A stretch of 28,704 nucleotides of DNA from SOKG01 sp964502665 (lineage in GTDB: Bacteria; Chloroflexota; Dehalococcoidia; SZUA-161), in NCBI GenBank assembly GCA_964502665.1, contig CAZCXP010000014.1, positions 1-28,704 of the forward strand, written 5' to 3'. The position numbers were made by a program, and so were the translations under genes. A model generated the notes under the pieces. That model did no database searches. It saw only the letters and a list, made by a program, of their open reading frames with translations, and was not told where the DNA came from. Of the stretch, positions 7,825 to 15,811 are shown piece by piece; position 1 is the stretch's first letter, and each line of letters opens with the position of its first letter.

Positions 7825-8727
7825 ATGAATCAGGTCAGCCAGATAATTCGAGTTACCGTATGGGGATTGTTCCTCAACATATTCCTGGTGGCACTGAAGC
7901 TGGCTGTTGGCATCGTTGTCGGCTCGGCTGCGCTTGTCGCGGATGCGGTGCATTCTATCTCCGATTTGTCCACTGATATTGTTGTCATCTTGGGTGTTCG
8001 ACTTTCATCGCGGCCCGCTGATGAAAGCCATGCCTACGGACACGGAAGATTTGAGACTATGGCTGCTTCCATCATTGGAGCGGTGCTTGTCGGATTCGGT
8101 ATCCTCATCGCCTGGAGGTCAGGGCTCTCCCTCTATCGAGGTGAGATCAACATCCCTGGCTATGCCGTACTTGTCGTTGCCGCGGTGTCGATAGTGTCCA
8201 AGGAGTGGATTTACCAGGTTACGCAGAGAGTTGCCCGCCGAGTTGGCAGCCCTGCGTTGCGTGTCAACGCCTGGCACCATCGCAGCGATGCCCTTTCATC
8301 GGTGGCGGTGCTATTCGGGGGCATCGCCGGGCTGGCAGGCTGGGGCCACGGCGACCAGTCAGCGGCTATAGCGGTGGGCGTGATGATCAGTATCGTTGGA
8401 CTCAACGCACTTTGGAAGGTCTCTTTCGAGCTCACCGAGGGTTCAATTTCGGGCGAAGAGCAGAGGTCGATTGTCGATGCCATTCAGAGTGTAGACGGGG
8501 TCAAGGGCTGGCATCAACTGCGCACTCGCCTGGTGGGAAGGGAGGTCTTCATGGACGTCCACGTGCTTGTCGACTCAAGGCTCTCCGTGGCTGAAGGACA
8601 CCGAATCTGCAGCACTGTCGAAAGCGCTGTCATGCAAACGGTGGAGCGGCCCATCAATATAGTAGTTCACTGTGAGCCGGAAACCGATCCCGATTTCGCG
8701 GACGAGAAGCGCCCCGGTCAACAATAG
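7825..8727 (+). CDS. Cation diffusion facilitator (CDF) family metal exporter
   Basis: A 300-residue inner-membrane transporter that should exchange a divalent metal (Zn, Fe, Mn, Co or Cd) for protons. The TM2 metal site is HSISDLSTD with Asp47 and Asp51. The TM5 partner motif is HHRSD with His151 and Asp155. Together these form the four-ligand transport site seen in YiiP. The loop between TM2 and TM3, ADESHAYGHGRFE, supplies Asp66, His69 and His73, like the second YiiP site. About six hydrophobic helices span residues 12-200. A cytoplasmic ferredoxin-like C-terminal domain (about 208-290) has HQLRTRLVGREVFMDVHVLV. GAGGCGGCGGAG precedes the ATG. The Asp/His pairs suggest Zn or Fe/Mn, but the metal cannot be fixed from sequence. 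The gene is convergent with the next one, 7 bp away. Confidence 0.92.
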   Translation: MNQVSQIIRVTVWGLFLNIFLVALKLAVGIVVGSAALVADAVHSISDLSTDIVVILGVRLSSRPADESHAYGHGRFETMAASIIGAVLVGFGILIAWRSGLSLYRGEINIPGYAVLVVAAVSIVSKEWIYQVTQRVARRVGSPALRVNAWHHRSDALSSVAVLFGGIAGLAGWGHGDQSAAIAVGVMISIVGLNALWKVSFELTEGSISGEEQRSIVDAIQSVDGVKGWHQLRTRLVGREVFMDVHVLVDSRLSVAEGHRICSTVESAVMQTVERPINIVVHCEPETDPDFADEKRPGQQ

Positions 8728-8734
8728 AACCGAA

Positions 8735-9547
8735 TCACTCCATGCCTTTCCTGTTTGCAATCAATACGCTGCTCACAAAGAAGATTATTGTGTAAGCTAT
8801 CATAACCCCGATACCTACATACAAATCAGGTGAGAAACTCTCCGAAGCAAACCTCTCCCCCGGTCCGAAGCTTACCTCGCCTAGCCCTTCGGTTATCAAC
8901 CCCGCTGAGTAGGTGACAATGAACCATGGCTCTACGTCCACAAGTCCCAAGACCCTTTGTATGACTGGCAGTAGCATCATCAACACTACGAAACCGAGAA
9001 CCGTGGACGCTATGGTGCGGTTTAAGACGCTACTGAAGAAGTATACTACGCTTACTGCGCTGGTGGTATAGAGCAAGGCGAGCAAATAGGCCTTGGCCAA
9101 TTCTGCAGGAATTTCCCCCACGCCGTATACCCCCATTATTTCCAGAGTGATGACAACACAGTACAGTGAGACCACGAGAAATGTAGCGAGCAGCGCCGCG
9201 ACGTACTTGCCTATGAAGATCGAGGTGCGGCTTTGCATTGTTGGGAATAGCAGCAAGCCTGTCTTCTTTTCAAACTCACCGGATACGGCATCTCCCGCGA
9301 ATAGTGCAGCAGAGACTATTATCAGTACGCTAAGGAATCCCAGAGCGTTGGCTGCAAACGAACTGGCAGACTCGCCAAAGTCCACATCCCCAATCCTGGG
9401 TATGATGTAGAATATTAAGGGCACAACAGTTGCCAATGCGGTGACAATGAGTAGTCTCTTGCGTCTGAGGTGTTTCGTCAATTCAAACCTGATGGAAAGG
9501 AGAGTGTGGGAAACCTCGCCTGTAGCGCCGCCTGCAAAGAATGTCAT
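8735..9547 (-). CDS. ABC-2 type exporter permease
   Basis: A 270-residue protein with six predicted transmembrane helices in the ABC-2 layout: the first helix around residues 33-50, a motif DAVSGEFEKKTGLLLFPTMQSRTSIFIGK after TM2, and a last helix near 246-264. The SGEFEKKT-G-LL region is typical of NosY/BcrB-like permeases, where it couples to the ATPase. The gene begins directly after the stop of the ATPase gene upstream (9548), so the pair forms one operon and one transporter. The substrate is unknown. BcrAB/NatAB-like systems export peptides, ions or other toxic compounds, which fits the shared stress-type promoter described for this operon. Confidence 0.85.
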   Translation of the reverse strand: MTFFAGGATGEVSHTLLSIRFELTKHLRRKRLLIVTALATVVPLIFYIIPRIGDVDFGESASSFAANALGFLSVLIIVSAALFAGDAVSGEFEKKTGLLLFPTMQSRTSIFIGKYVAALLATFLVVSLYCVVITLEIMGVYGVGEIPAELAKAYLLALLYTTSAVSVVYFFSSVLNRTIASTVLGFVVLMMLLPVIQRVLGLVDVEPWFIVTYSAGLITEGLGEVSFGPGERFASESFSPDLYVGIGVMIAYTIIFFVSSVLIANRKGME

Positions 9548-10495
9548 CTACCTCACCCCTTTCTCATTATCGCCCATAACAGAGAGATAAAAATCTTCAA
9601 GTCCCATACTTTCCATGTGGTATGAAGCTATCGCGAAACCTTGAGATACGAGTCTGGAGAGTATTTGAGCACTTGTGTCCGGTTTTCCATCAAAATGTAG
9701 TCGAACGATGCCCTCCGTTATATCAACTCTATCTATCGACTCGATCGATTCTATTCTGTCGATTTCTTCTCTTGAAAGTGTAGTCAGGAATTTGACGCTG
9801 ATTGCACTACGTTCCGTTCTATTCCTGATATTCTGGATTGAATCGGATGCGATGACTTTGCCCCTATCCAAGAATATGACCCTCTTGCAGGTCTCGGCGA
9901 CTTCCCCCAGAAGATGAGAACTCAAAAAGATAGTCACGCCCTCGCCATGAAATCGTTTTATTAGTTGCCTAACGTCTCTCATTCCTTTTGGATCCAGACC
10001 CAGGACAGGCTCGTCAAGAATCAATATCTCAGGTTTATGCAAAATCGCTTTCGCTATTATCAATCTTCGCTGCATTCCTGTACTGAAGGTGCTGATTTTC
10101 TCGCGCCCCCAATCTGATAGCTCAACCAGCTCCAGGGTCTCTTCTATTCTCTGACCTATCTCTCTATTGCTCATTCCATGCACCTTTCCAAAATACGCTA
10201 GCATCTCGTGAGGCGTGAGGTAGTCATAAACTCCTGGGACTTCGATCAATGCTCCGATGTGCCGCAGGGCTTCTTTCGGCTGCTCATTGACGTCGACGCC
10301 GTTTATATACGCACGTCCCGAGGTGGGCCTTATCAAGTTGGTAAGTATCTTCATCGTAGTAGTCTTCCCGGCGCCATTCGGACCAAGGTATCCGACGACA
10401 TCCCCTTTTTCTATTGATAGAGAAACTCCATCGAGAGCGGTAATCTTTCGGCCATATATTTTCACAAGGTTCTCGATTTGAATCGCATATTCCAT
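9548..10495 (-). CDS. ABC transporter ATPase, BcrA-like
   Basis: A 315-residue nucleotide-binding subunit of an ABC-2 exporter. Walker A is GPNGAGKTT (38-46), the signature is the variant FSTGMQRR (137-144), Walker B is ILILDEP (157-163), the D-loop region GLDPKG follows, and the H-loop is SSHLL with His194. The Q-loop position reads IGALIEVPGVYDYLTPHE, which lacks the usual Gln. IGALIE-PG-Y is the form found in bacitracin/lantibiotic-type (BcrA) ATPases. The C-terminal about 90 residues are the usual accessory domain. GGGGGG lies about 6 nt before the ATG. It is followed without gap by its permease. Its promoter (10608-10662) matches those of the two-component operon and of the MacAB-like operon, so joint control is likely. 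Confidence 0.92.
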   Translation of the reverse strand: MEYAIQIENLVKIYGRKITALDGVSLSIEKGDVVGYLGPNGAGKTTTMKILTNLIRPTSGRAYINGVDVNEQPKEALRHIGALIEVPGVYDYLTPHEMLAYFGKVHGMSNREIGQRIEETLELVELSDWGREKISTFSTGMQRRLIIAKAILHKPEILILDEPVLGLDPKGMRDVRQLIKRFHGEGVTIFLSSHLLGEVAETCKRVIFLDRGKVIASDSIQNIRNRTERSAISVKFLTTLSREEIDRIESIESIDRVDITEGIVRLHFDGKPDTSAQILSRLVSQGFAIASYHMESMGLEDFYLSVMGDNEKGVR

Positions 10496-10607
10496 TAGTT
10501 CCCCCCAACTCTTTCACGTTTATTCTGTGGCCGCTTGCTATCACCTCTGTCGAATCGCCCTGCAAGCAAAACGCCTTGTCTCAAAAGGATTTGCCCCCAA
10601 TGTGGCC

Positions 10608-10662
10608 AGTATGTGAAGGTATTATGGAATTATTATGGAGCAACCGTGCCTTTCTTGTGTAG
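10608..10662 (-). promoter_or_regulatory. Promoter A with OmpR-type direct repeats, before BcrA-like exporter
   Basis: Read on the minus strand: distal box CTACACAAG (10662-10654), then CTCCATAAT (10640-10632), then TTCCATAAT (10629-10621), a 7-nt gap, and -10 CATACT (10613-10608). The boxes step by 22 and 11 bp, the arrangement bound by tandem OmpR/PhoB-type regulators in place of a -35. The leader to ATG 10495 is about 107 nt. Promoter B at 18063 aligns ungapped over about 100 bp, with 65 of 100 positions identical by hand count. The consensus and its use by the regulator at 12198-12893 are inference. Confidence 0.65.
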
Positions 10663-10720
10663 CTTTGTAGGTTCTGGAAGAGAGGCACGAGGAAGGGCGA
10701 TGCAAGGCGGGTGCCCTATC

Positions 10721-12205
10721 TTATGATAAGTCAATGCTACCCGCCCCCGTTCGGGCTACAGGCAGCGTGAAGGAGAACTTGCTTCCCTTACCCACTTCGC
10801 TCTCGACCCAGATTCTGCCTCCGTGGAGCTCCACCATCTGTTTAGCGATGGCGAGGCCGAGACCTGCGCCGCCTTTCTCCCTGGAACGGGCATCGTCAAC
10901 CCTATAGAAACGCTCGAATATGTGCGGCAAGTCCTCGGCAGGAATCCCCGCACCCGTGTCAGCAACGGAGATTAGTAATTCTCCTTTGCCGCCCCGGCTG
11001 GTTTCTCCACCCTCAGCCAATGCTACAGTAACTACGACAGTGCCGCCTGAAAGGGTATGGTTCAGGGCGTTATCGAGGAGGTTGGCAAGTACTTGTTCAA
11101 TTCGCCTTCTGTCTATCTCAACCTGAGGCAGTCCTTCAGCTATGTCTGCCCTCAGGCTTATGTTCCTTTCGCGTGCTACGATCTCAGCCCGAGAAACCCG
11201 TCGCTGCACTAGGCCAGCCAGATCTGTGGGCTCAATCTCCAGCTTTAGTTGTCCCGACTCGGCAAGTGTCAGGTCTCGCAGGTCATCCACGAGGCGGGTA
11301 AGCACCGCTGTTTCCTCCTTCAGCGAGACAAGATTATCAGGGGTAAGCTTGTAAACCCCATCAAGCATAGCATCCACAGTCCCCTCGATGACGGATAGAG
11401 GTGTGCGCAACTCATGGGCAATGTCGGCGAGCAAGCGCTGACGAGCTTGTTCGCTGCTGTCAAGGCTCGCAGCCATGGAGTTGAATGATTCTGCCAGATT
11501 ACCAAGCTCATCTTTCGAACTAACCTTCACTCTGTGTGACAGGTCGCCGCTGGCGATACGGGCTGCCCCGTTCTTCAGAACCTGGATCGGTTTGGTGAAT
11601 TGTCGGGTTAGAAGCAGCCCCAGCAAGATTGCTGCCACAGCCCCCAGCACCCCCGCTATCACCAGGGACTGGTTGGTGCGATTGAGGAAGTCTTGTTCCA
11701 ATTCTTCAAAAGGAAATGGCGATCCGTCGGTCAGTTGCCCGGGCGGACCTGGCAACTGGAGGTCATCGAAGGCTGGCCTATCACCTATGAAGCCACGAAA
11801 GCGTCCGGTCGGAGAAGACAACAGATATAGCTCGCCAACTTCTTCTCCGGAGACGGTGATGATACTTGTCGGACTGGTCAACTTGACACCAACTGTGGTA
11901 TCGCCAAGCCACTCGCCATGGGTGTCGGCAACTATGGTGCTGGAACTGTCTGCCAGGACTACCCTGTCACCGCGAAGTGTTGCCAGGCCATCAAATAGGC
12001 TTTGTACTCCGGACCAATTGCCGTTACCCTCGTAAAACCAGCTAAGGCCTTCTTCCACCTGCACCAGATAGTATCGCCTGCCTTGCTCGATGTAACTGGC
12101 AAATTCACGGGTGGTGCCGCGGTTGGTCAAGTATGCCGTCAGCCCCACGGAGATGGCAACGACCAGAAGCAAAGCCACTGCAAGCTTCCATCTCAGGCTA
12201 CGCAT
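10721..12205 (-). CDS. BaeS/CpxA-like sensor histidine kinase with HAMP domain
   Basis: A 494-residue membrane sensor kinase. TM1 is about 7-27, a periplasmic sensor region of about 150 residues follows, TM2 is about 181-200, HAMP is about 200-255, the HisKA motif LADIAHELRTPLSVI carries phospho-acceptor His264, and the HATPase has N-box NLLDNALNH (Asn379), G1 DTGAGIP (Asp416) and G2 GGAGLGLAI. I chose ATG 12205 because GGAGGAG sits 6 nt upstream. It overlaps the end of the response regulator gene by 8 nt (ATGCGTAG), so the pair is translationally coupled. The longer frame to 12220 lacks such a site. The exporter and protease genes on both sides point to an envelope-stress or antimicrobial signal, but the signal itself is unknown. 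Confidence 0.93.
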   Translation of the reverse strand: MRSLRWKLAVALLLVVAISVGLTAYLTNRGTTREFASYIEQGRRYYLVQVEEGLSWFYEGNGNWSGVQSLFDGLATLRGDRVVLADSSSTIVADTHGEWLGDTTVGVKLTSPTSIITVSGEEVGELYLLSSPTGRFRGFIGDRPAFDDLQLPGPPGQLTDGSPFPFEELEQDFLNRTNQSLVIAGVLGAVAAILLGLLLTRQFTKPIQVLKNGAARIASGDLSHRVKVSSKDELGNLAESFNSMAASLDSSEQARQRLLADIAHELRTPLSVIEGTVDAMLDGVYKLTPDNLVSLKEETAVLTRLVDDLRDLTLAESGQLKLEIEPTDLAGLVQRRVSRAEIVARERNISLRADIAEGLPQVEIDRRRIEQVLANLLDNALNHTLSGGTVVVTVALAEGGETSRGGKGELLISVADTGAGIPAEDLPHIFERFYRVDDARSREKGGAGLGLAIAKQMVELHGGRIWVESEVGKGSKFSFTLPVARTGAGSIDLS

Positions 12206-12893
12206 CCGCGGCTCCTCCAAGCTTATAGCCGATTCCCCTTACTGTCAGTATGTATCTTGGCCGGTCCGGGTCGGCTTCCACCTTCTTGCGCAGATTCTTG
12301 ACGTGGCTATCTATGGTGCGTTCGTAGCCTTCGTAGGCCTCACCCTGTACCTTGTCCAACAACTGGAGACGGCTGTATACGCGGCCTGGGGATTCGGTCA
12401 GGACCCTGAGAAGTTCGAACTCAGTAGGCGTTAGCTCTACCAGTTTTTCGCCGCGCCTGACCTCGTGTCTTTCCAGGTCGATTCTGAGCTCGCCAAATTC
12501 TATTATTCTTCTCTTCTCGGCAGCACTCTCGGCACGACGCAGGACTGCTCTTACCCGCGACAGCAGCTCTTTGGGATTGAAAGGCTTGACAACATAGTCA
12601 TCCGCCCCCAATTCCAGGCCGACTATCTTGTCCGTATCCTCGTCAAGGGCCGTCAGCATGATAATGGGTACATTGGATTCGGCTCTCAAAGAACGGCAGA
12701 CATCCCAACCCGAGATCTCAGGAAGCATCAGGTCGAGAACGATAAGGTCGGGAGCCTGGTTCTTGGCCATGTCCAGCGCCACCTTCCCATCATAGGCGGC
12801 AAGGACCTTGTAGCCATCTTTTTCGAGATAGCCCTTCACAATATCAACAATCTTTCTCTCGTCATCCACCACAAGTATCTTCTTACGTGCCAT
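12198..12893 (-). CDS. OmpR/PhoB-family response regulator
   Basis: A 231-residue two-domain regulator. The receiver domain has the acidic pair Asp10/Asp11, phospho-acceptor Asp54 in LIVLDLMLPE, Thr81 and Lys103 (VVKPF). The winged-helix DNA-binding domain occupies about 130-228, with LTPTEFELLRVLTESPGRVYSR and the recognition-helix region RTIDSHVKNLRKKVE, ending RGIGYKL. It should be phosphorylated by the kinase encoded immediately downstream. OmpR-family proteins bind direct repeats spaced by about one helical turn. The three promoters at 10608, 13629 and 18063 have exactly that layout, which makes this protein the natural candidate to bind them, including its own operon's promoter (C). The ribosome site is weak (AGCAGG), with possible coupling to the secreted-protein gene upstream through a shared transcript. 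Confidence 0.95.
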   Translation of the reverse strand: MARKKILVVDDERKIVDIVKGYLEKDGYKVLAAYDGKVALDMAKNQAPDLIVLDLMLPEISGWDVCRSLRAESNVPIIMLTALDEDTDKIVGLELGADDYVVKPFNPKELLSRVRAVLRRAESAAEKRRIIEFGELRIDLERHEVRRGEKLVELTPTEFELLRVLTESPGRVYSRLQLLDKVQGEAYEGYERTIDSHVKNLRKKVEADPDRPRYILTVRGIGYKLGGAADA

Positions 12894-12991
12894 AGCGAAC
12901 CTGCTGCAGTCTCATTCTGCTGAAATCATTCTCGCTTTCCAACGAAGATTTGTCAAACGACAAGGCAGAGAGGCGACCCAGGAATCGGCCT

Positions 12992-13027
12992 CTGGCAAAA
13001 GAGGGGGGATTCCCCCTCTCTTGCCAG
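12992..13027 (-). terminator. Intercistronic hairpin between secreted protein and regulator genes
   Basis: Inverted repeat with arms CTGGCAAAAGAGGGGG and CCCCCTCTCTTGCCAG around a short loop, with one G-T/A-C type mismatch. The stem is about 15-16 bp and very GC-rich. No U-run follows on the minus strand, so it is better read as an attenuator or RNA-processing/stability hairpin than as a classic terminator. It lies in the 240-nt gap between 13134 and 12893 and could make the secreted protein more abundant than the regulator pair. Confidence 0.6.
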
Positions 13028-13133
13028 TGCTCGGCCGGACCAGTCTCTCCTTCATTCGCTGCGTTGGCCAATCGGAACCGAGCGTACTGTTGAGGCCAGA
13101 CCCAAATGCCTCCGCAGCAGCGTGCAGACCGCT

Positions 13134-13568
13134 CTACCAATTGGGCCCTTCGCCGCAATGCATCCTGCCTCCAAACCCGTGGAACCCGAAGCCGTGTCCA
13201 AAGCCGCGTCCCATTAGTCCAGGCAGCGTTGTGTCTGGCATGGCCAGGTACCACTCGAGGTACTCATCGGCTTGTTCCTGGGTTATCACGCCCTCATCTA
13301 CCAGAGCCTGAAGATGGCTTTCCAGAGCTTCCGCTGCCATCTGGCTTTGTGCCTGGGCGAAGGCGTCCTTTAGCTGCTCAGGGTCGATGGAGACCCCTGT
13401 GTTCTCCTGATAGATCCCACAGACTCTGTCTATCAGCGCCCCGTATCGGTCCACACACTGGTTTTCGTCCCCGTTTCCGTCCTGGGCAAAGGCGATCCCT
13501 GCTATGCTCCCGGCCAGCACGGCGATGGCCAGCAGCGCCATGAGAATAACCTTCTTGCTCTTCCACAT
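13134..13568 (-). CDS. Secreted small protein with Gly/His-rich tail (YckD/DUF2680-like)
   Basis: A 144-residue protein with an n-region WKSKK, a hydrophobic core and a likely signal-peptidase site after AFA (residue 28). The mature part is helical and includes DEGVITQEQADEYLEWYLAM, like the VITQEQAD segment of YckD/DUF2680-type proteins. The tail is GRGFGHGFGFHGFGGRMHCG, with His125, His130, His137 and Cys138, a possible metal-binding segment. ATG 13568 is chosen because GGGGTGAG precedes it. The longer frame to 13622 would begin at the inferred transcription start. It is first in the two-component operon, so it may be a signal-sensing accessory or feedback partner in the way CpxP is for CpxA. 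That role is inference from position only. Confidence 0.75.
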   Translation of the reverse strand: MWKSKKVILMALLAIAVLAGSIAGIAFAQDGNGDENQCVDRYGALIDRVCGIYQENTGVSIDPEQLKDAFAQAQSQMAAEALESHLQALVDEGVITQEQADEYLEWYLAMPDTTLPGLMGRGFGHGFGFHGFGGRMHCGEGPNW

Positions 13569-13628
13569 TCTTGTCTCACCCCCTTTCGTGTGGTGTCTTG
13601 GTCGGGCTTGTTCCGACCTCACACCGCC

Positions 13629-13683
13629 ATTGTATGACTGGAGTATGCAGAAATTGTGGAGAGCGGTTGCCTTTTCTATGTAA
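13629..13683 (-). promoter_or_regulatory. Promoter C with OmpR-type direct repeats, before two-component operon
   Basis: Read on the minus strand: distal box TTACATAGA (13683-13675), CTCCACAAT (13661-13653), weaker CTGCATACT (13650-13642), a 7-nt gap and -10 TACAAT (13634-13629). The steps of 22, 11 and 7 nt equal those of promoters A and B. The predicted start is near 13623, giving a leader of about 55 nt to ATG 13568. This implies autoregulation of the secreted protein, regulator and kinase. Confidence 0.6.
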
Positions 13684-13718
13684 ACTTAGTGCTCTCCTCA
13701 TTAAAAGAAGGGCCACTA

Positions 13719-14495
13719 CTAGCTCATGATCAATTCTTCGAGCATAGGCATTGCACTGTTGATGCTTATTGCGTAGCCGAGGCCCTCAACGCCGACAGAA
13801 CTAACCTTAGCACTGGTGATACCGATCACCTCTCCACGCATGTTCACCAGAGGTCCACCGCTATTGCCGGGATTTATCGCAGCACTCGTCTCGATGAGGT
13901 CTTGCAGGGTTTGGCCTCCTACCGATAATTCCACAGCCAAGCGGCTGATTATGCCCTCTTTCGCGCTAATTCCCAGACCCAACGGATTGCCGATAGTTAT
14001 TACCCAGTCACCAACCCGCAATGTTGAAGAGTCCCCGATATCGAGTGCCGGCAGGTTCTTAGCACTAATTCTGAGAATAGCCAAATCGTTTTGCTCGTCA
14101 GTTGCCACTGTGTTCGGGGCAACTGTGAAGGTTCTGCCGTCATCCAGAGTCACGATGATTGTCTGCGCTCCATATATAACATGATTGTTAGTCACTATGA
14201 TCCCGTTTTCATCGATGATCCATCCTGAGCCAGCTCCTTCCTGAGTGAAAGAACGACGGCCTATCCGATAGGTCACTTCGGTATCGATAGTCACAACTGA
14301 AGGTTTGACCAAAGCAACAACATCAGCAATGCTTGGCAATGTAGGTGGTCTGTCCTCATTGTCGCTCATGCCATTTGTCGCAGTCGGAGCACTACTGGGC
14401 AGCGATTGACCGCAAGCGATGCTTAGTGAAAGCGGCAGCATTAAGACCAGGCAAAGGGCAAGTATTCCCGCGTATATCTTCTTCAACAGAACCAC
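13719..14495 (-). CDS. HtrA/DegP-like serine protease without PDZ domain
   Basis: A 258-residue exported trypsin-fold protease. The catalytic triad is His105 (VTNNHVI), Asp137 (NDLAIL) and Ser212 (NPGNSGGPL). GNPLG and ETSAAINPG also match the DegP/DegS family. The N-terminus is a signal sequence ending SIACGQ, possibly a lipobox with Cys28. The protein ends about 20 residues after the last trypsin strand, so no PDZ domain is present, unlike typical HtrA. The annotated start is GTG 14495. TTG 14486 (giving MKKIYAG) has GGGGTGG 5 nt upstream and may be the true start. It lies 59 nt after the exporter permease on the same strand, so it probably belongs to the MacAB-like operon and acts in envelope protein quality control. 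Confidence 0.88.
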   Translation of the reverse strand: MVLLKKIYAGILALCLVLMLPLSLSIACGQSLPSSAPTATNGMSDNEDRPPTLPSIADVVALVKPSVVTIDTEVTYRIGRRSFTQEGAGSGWIIDENGIIVTNNHVIYGAQTIIVTLDDGRTFTVAPNTVATDEQNDLAILRISAKNLPALDIGDSSTLRVGDWVITIGNPLGLGISAKEGIISRLAVELSVGGQTLQDLIETSAAINPGNSGGPLVNMRGEVIGITSAKVSSVGVEGLGYAISINSAMPMLEELIMS

Positions 14496-14554
14496 CCCAT
14501 TGATGGTATCGGCTTTATTGCGCTTTCAGAGTTTCGTTTCATGATTAGATCTCC

Positions 14555-15811
14555 TTACTCATAGCGCAACGCCTCGACCGGGCTCAGCCGTGCTGCCCTG
14601 TATGCGGGGTACAGGCCGAAAATGATCCCAACAGCCGCCGAGACTGATACCGCGAGAATGATTATGTTGGTGGAGACCACCGCCTCCATAGTCACGGTAC
14701 CCATTTCGAGACCTGTGATAAGGCTCGAGATGCCAACGCCTACCCCCACCCCAATCCCGCCACCAATGAGGCTCATCGAGGAGGCCTCAAGGAGGAATTG
14801 CAGAAGGATGTCCCGTCGCTTGGCTCCTACTGCCTTGCGTATGCCTATCTCCCTGGTCCGCTCGGTGACGGAGACCAGCATGATGTTCATGACCCCGATG
14901 CCGCCAACCATGAGGGAGATGCCCGCGATCGCTCCCAGGAGGATTACAAATACCTCGGTCGATTCTTCAAGGGTTTCTATCATCTCCTTCTGGCTGGAGA
15001 TGCTGAAATCGGCCTCCTCTCCCAGTCCGATCCCGTGTCGGTCACTCAAGATCGCTGTAATCTCCGATATGGCAGCGTCGGTTTTCTCAGTGCTCACCAC
15101 CTGCACGCTTATGCTCGAGACGCTCATCTCCCCGGATGCAGTTCGCTGGGCGGATATGCGATACTGTACGGTGGTGATAGGGGCAAAGACCCCGTAGTCC
15201 TCACTTGTGAACCCCATACCACCCTTGCTCTCCAGCACACCTATCACGGTGAACTGGCGCCCTTCCATCTTGACCGTCTGACCTATAGGGTCCATTACAC
15301 CGAAAAGGTCCTCCGCCACGTTGCTGCCCAGCACCACCACCATTGTCCTTCTATCCACGTCGTAGTCGGAGATGAACCCTCCCTCAGCAACCGTCAGGTT
15401 TCGCACATACTCATATTCCGGCGTGACACCCATAATTTGCGCCCTCGTGTTCTCCCCTCCAGCCACCACCTGAACGTTGGTCGAGACCTCGGGTGCTACT
15501 GCCAGTACTGAGGGAGCCTGGTCAGGGTCAGCCAGAGCCTCGGCATCTTTCAAGGTCAGGGTTCTGGCACTGCCCCATGCTACTCTAACCCCAGACCCAG
15601 ACTCGTAGCTTGCCCCCGGGTTGACAAAGAGCAGGTCGGTGCCCAGGGATTCAATATTTTGGGCAACTGTTACCTGGGTGCCCTCACCGAGGGCCATGAG
15701 CGCTATAACCGCGGCCACTCCGATGACCACCCCCAGCACTGTCAGTGTGGAACGTAACTTGTTTACTGTCAGCGCCGTTAAGGCTGTACGTATTATCTGT
15801 GCCGCATTCAT
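14555..15811 (-). CDS. MacB-like ABC exporter permease (FtsX fold)
   Basis: A 418-residue membrane subunit with the MacB topology. TM1 is about 20-42 (STLTVLGVVIGVAAVIALMAL), then comes a large extracytoplasmic MacB_PCD domain (about 45-280), then a C-terminal FtsX domain with three helices near 290-312, 340-365 and 378-400. It ends in YPAYRAARLSPVEALRYE, the characteristic family terminus. TERTREIGIRKAVGAKRRDI is the cytoplasmic coupling region between TM2 and TM3. Its ATG overlaps the ATPase stop by 4 nt (ATGA). Unlike E. coli MacB, the ATPase is a separate protein. These type VII ABC systems work as mechanotransducers or exporters of peptides, lipids or antibiotics; the substrate here is unknown. 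Confidence 0.93.
   Translation of the reverse strand: MNAAQIIRTALTALTVNKLRSTLTVLGVVIGVAAVIALMALGEGTQVTVAQNIESLGTDLLFVNPGASYESGSGVRVAWGSARTLTLKDAEALADPDQAPSVLAVAPEVSTNVQVVAGGENTRAQIMGVTPEYEYVRNLTVAEGGFISDYDVDRRTMVVVLGSNVAEDLFGVMDPIGQTVKMEGRQFTVIGVLESKGGMGFTSEDYGVFAPITTVQYRISAQRTASGEMSVSSISVQVVSTEKTDAAISEITAILSDRHGIGLGEEADFSISSQKEMIETLEESTEVFVILLGAIAGISLMVGGIGVMNIMLVSVTERTREIGIRKAVGAKRRDILLQFLLEASSMSLIGGGIGVGVGVGISSLITGLEMGTVTMEAVVSTNIIILAVSVSAAVGIIFGLYPAYRAARLSPVEALRYE

Noticed and set aside
10687..10717. Terminator after the histidine kinase gene (GGGC/GCCC pairing)
   Set aside because: The stem is only 4 bp and no U-run follows; the conserved bases there are better explained by homology to promoter B.
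12883..13254. 123-residue minus-strand frame in the gap before the regulator
   Set aside because: It overlaps the real secreted-protein gene in another frame, crosses the hairpin and has no family pattern.
13642..13647. CATACT as the -10 of promoter C
   Set aside because: This places the -10 only 5 nt from the CTCCACAAT box; aligning C with A and B instead makes this stretch the second box and gives TACAAT at 13634-13629 with the same 7-nt gap.
14798..15511. 237-residue plus-strand open frame
   Set aside because: It is antisense to the well-conserved MacB-like permease; long only because of the GC-rich codon pattern.
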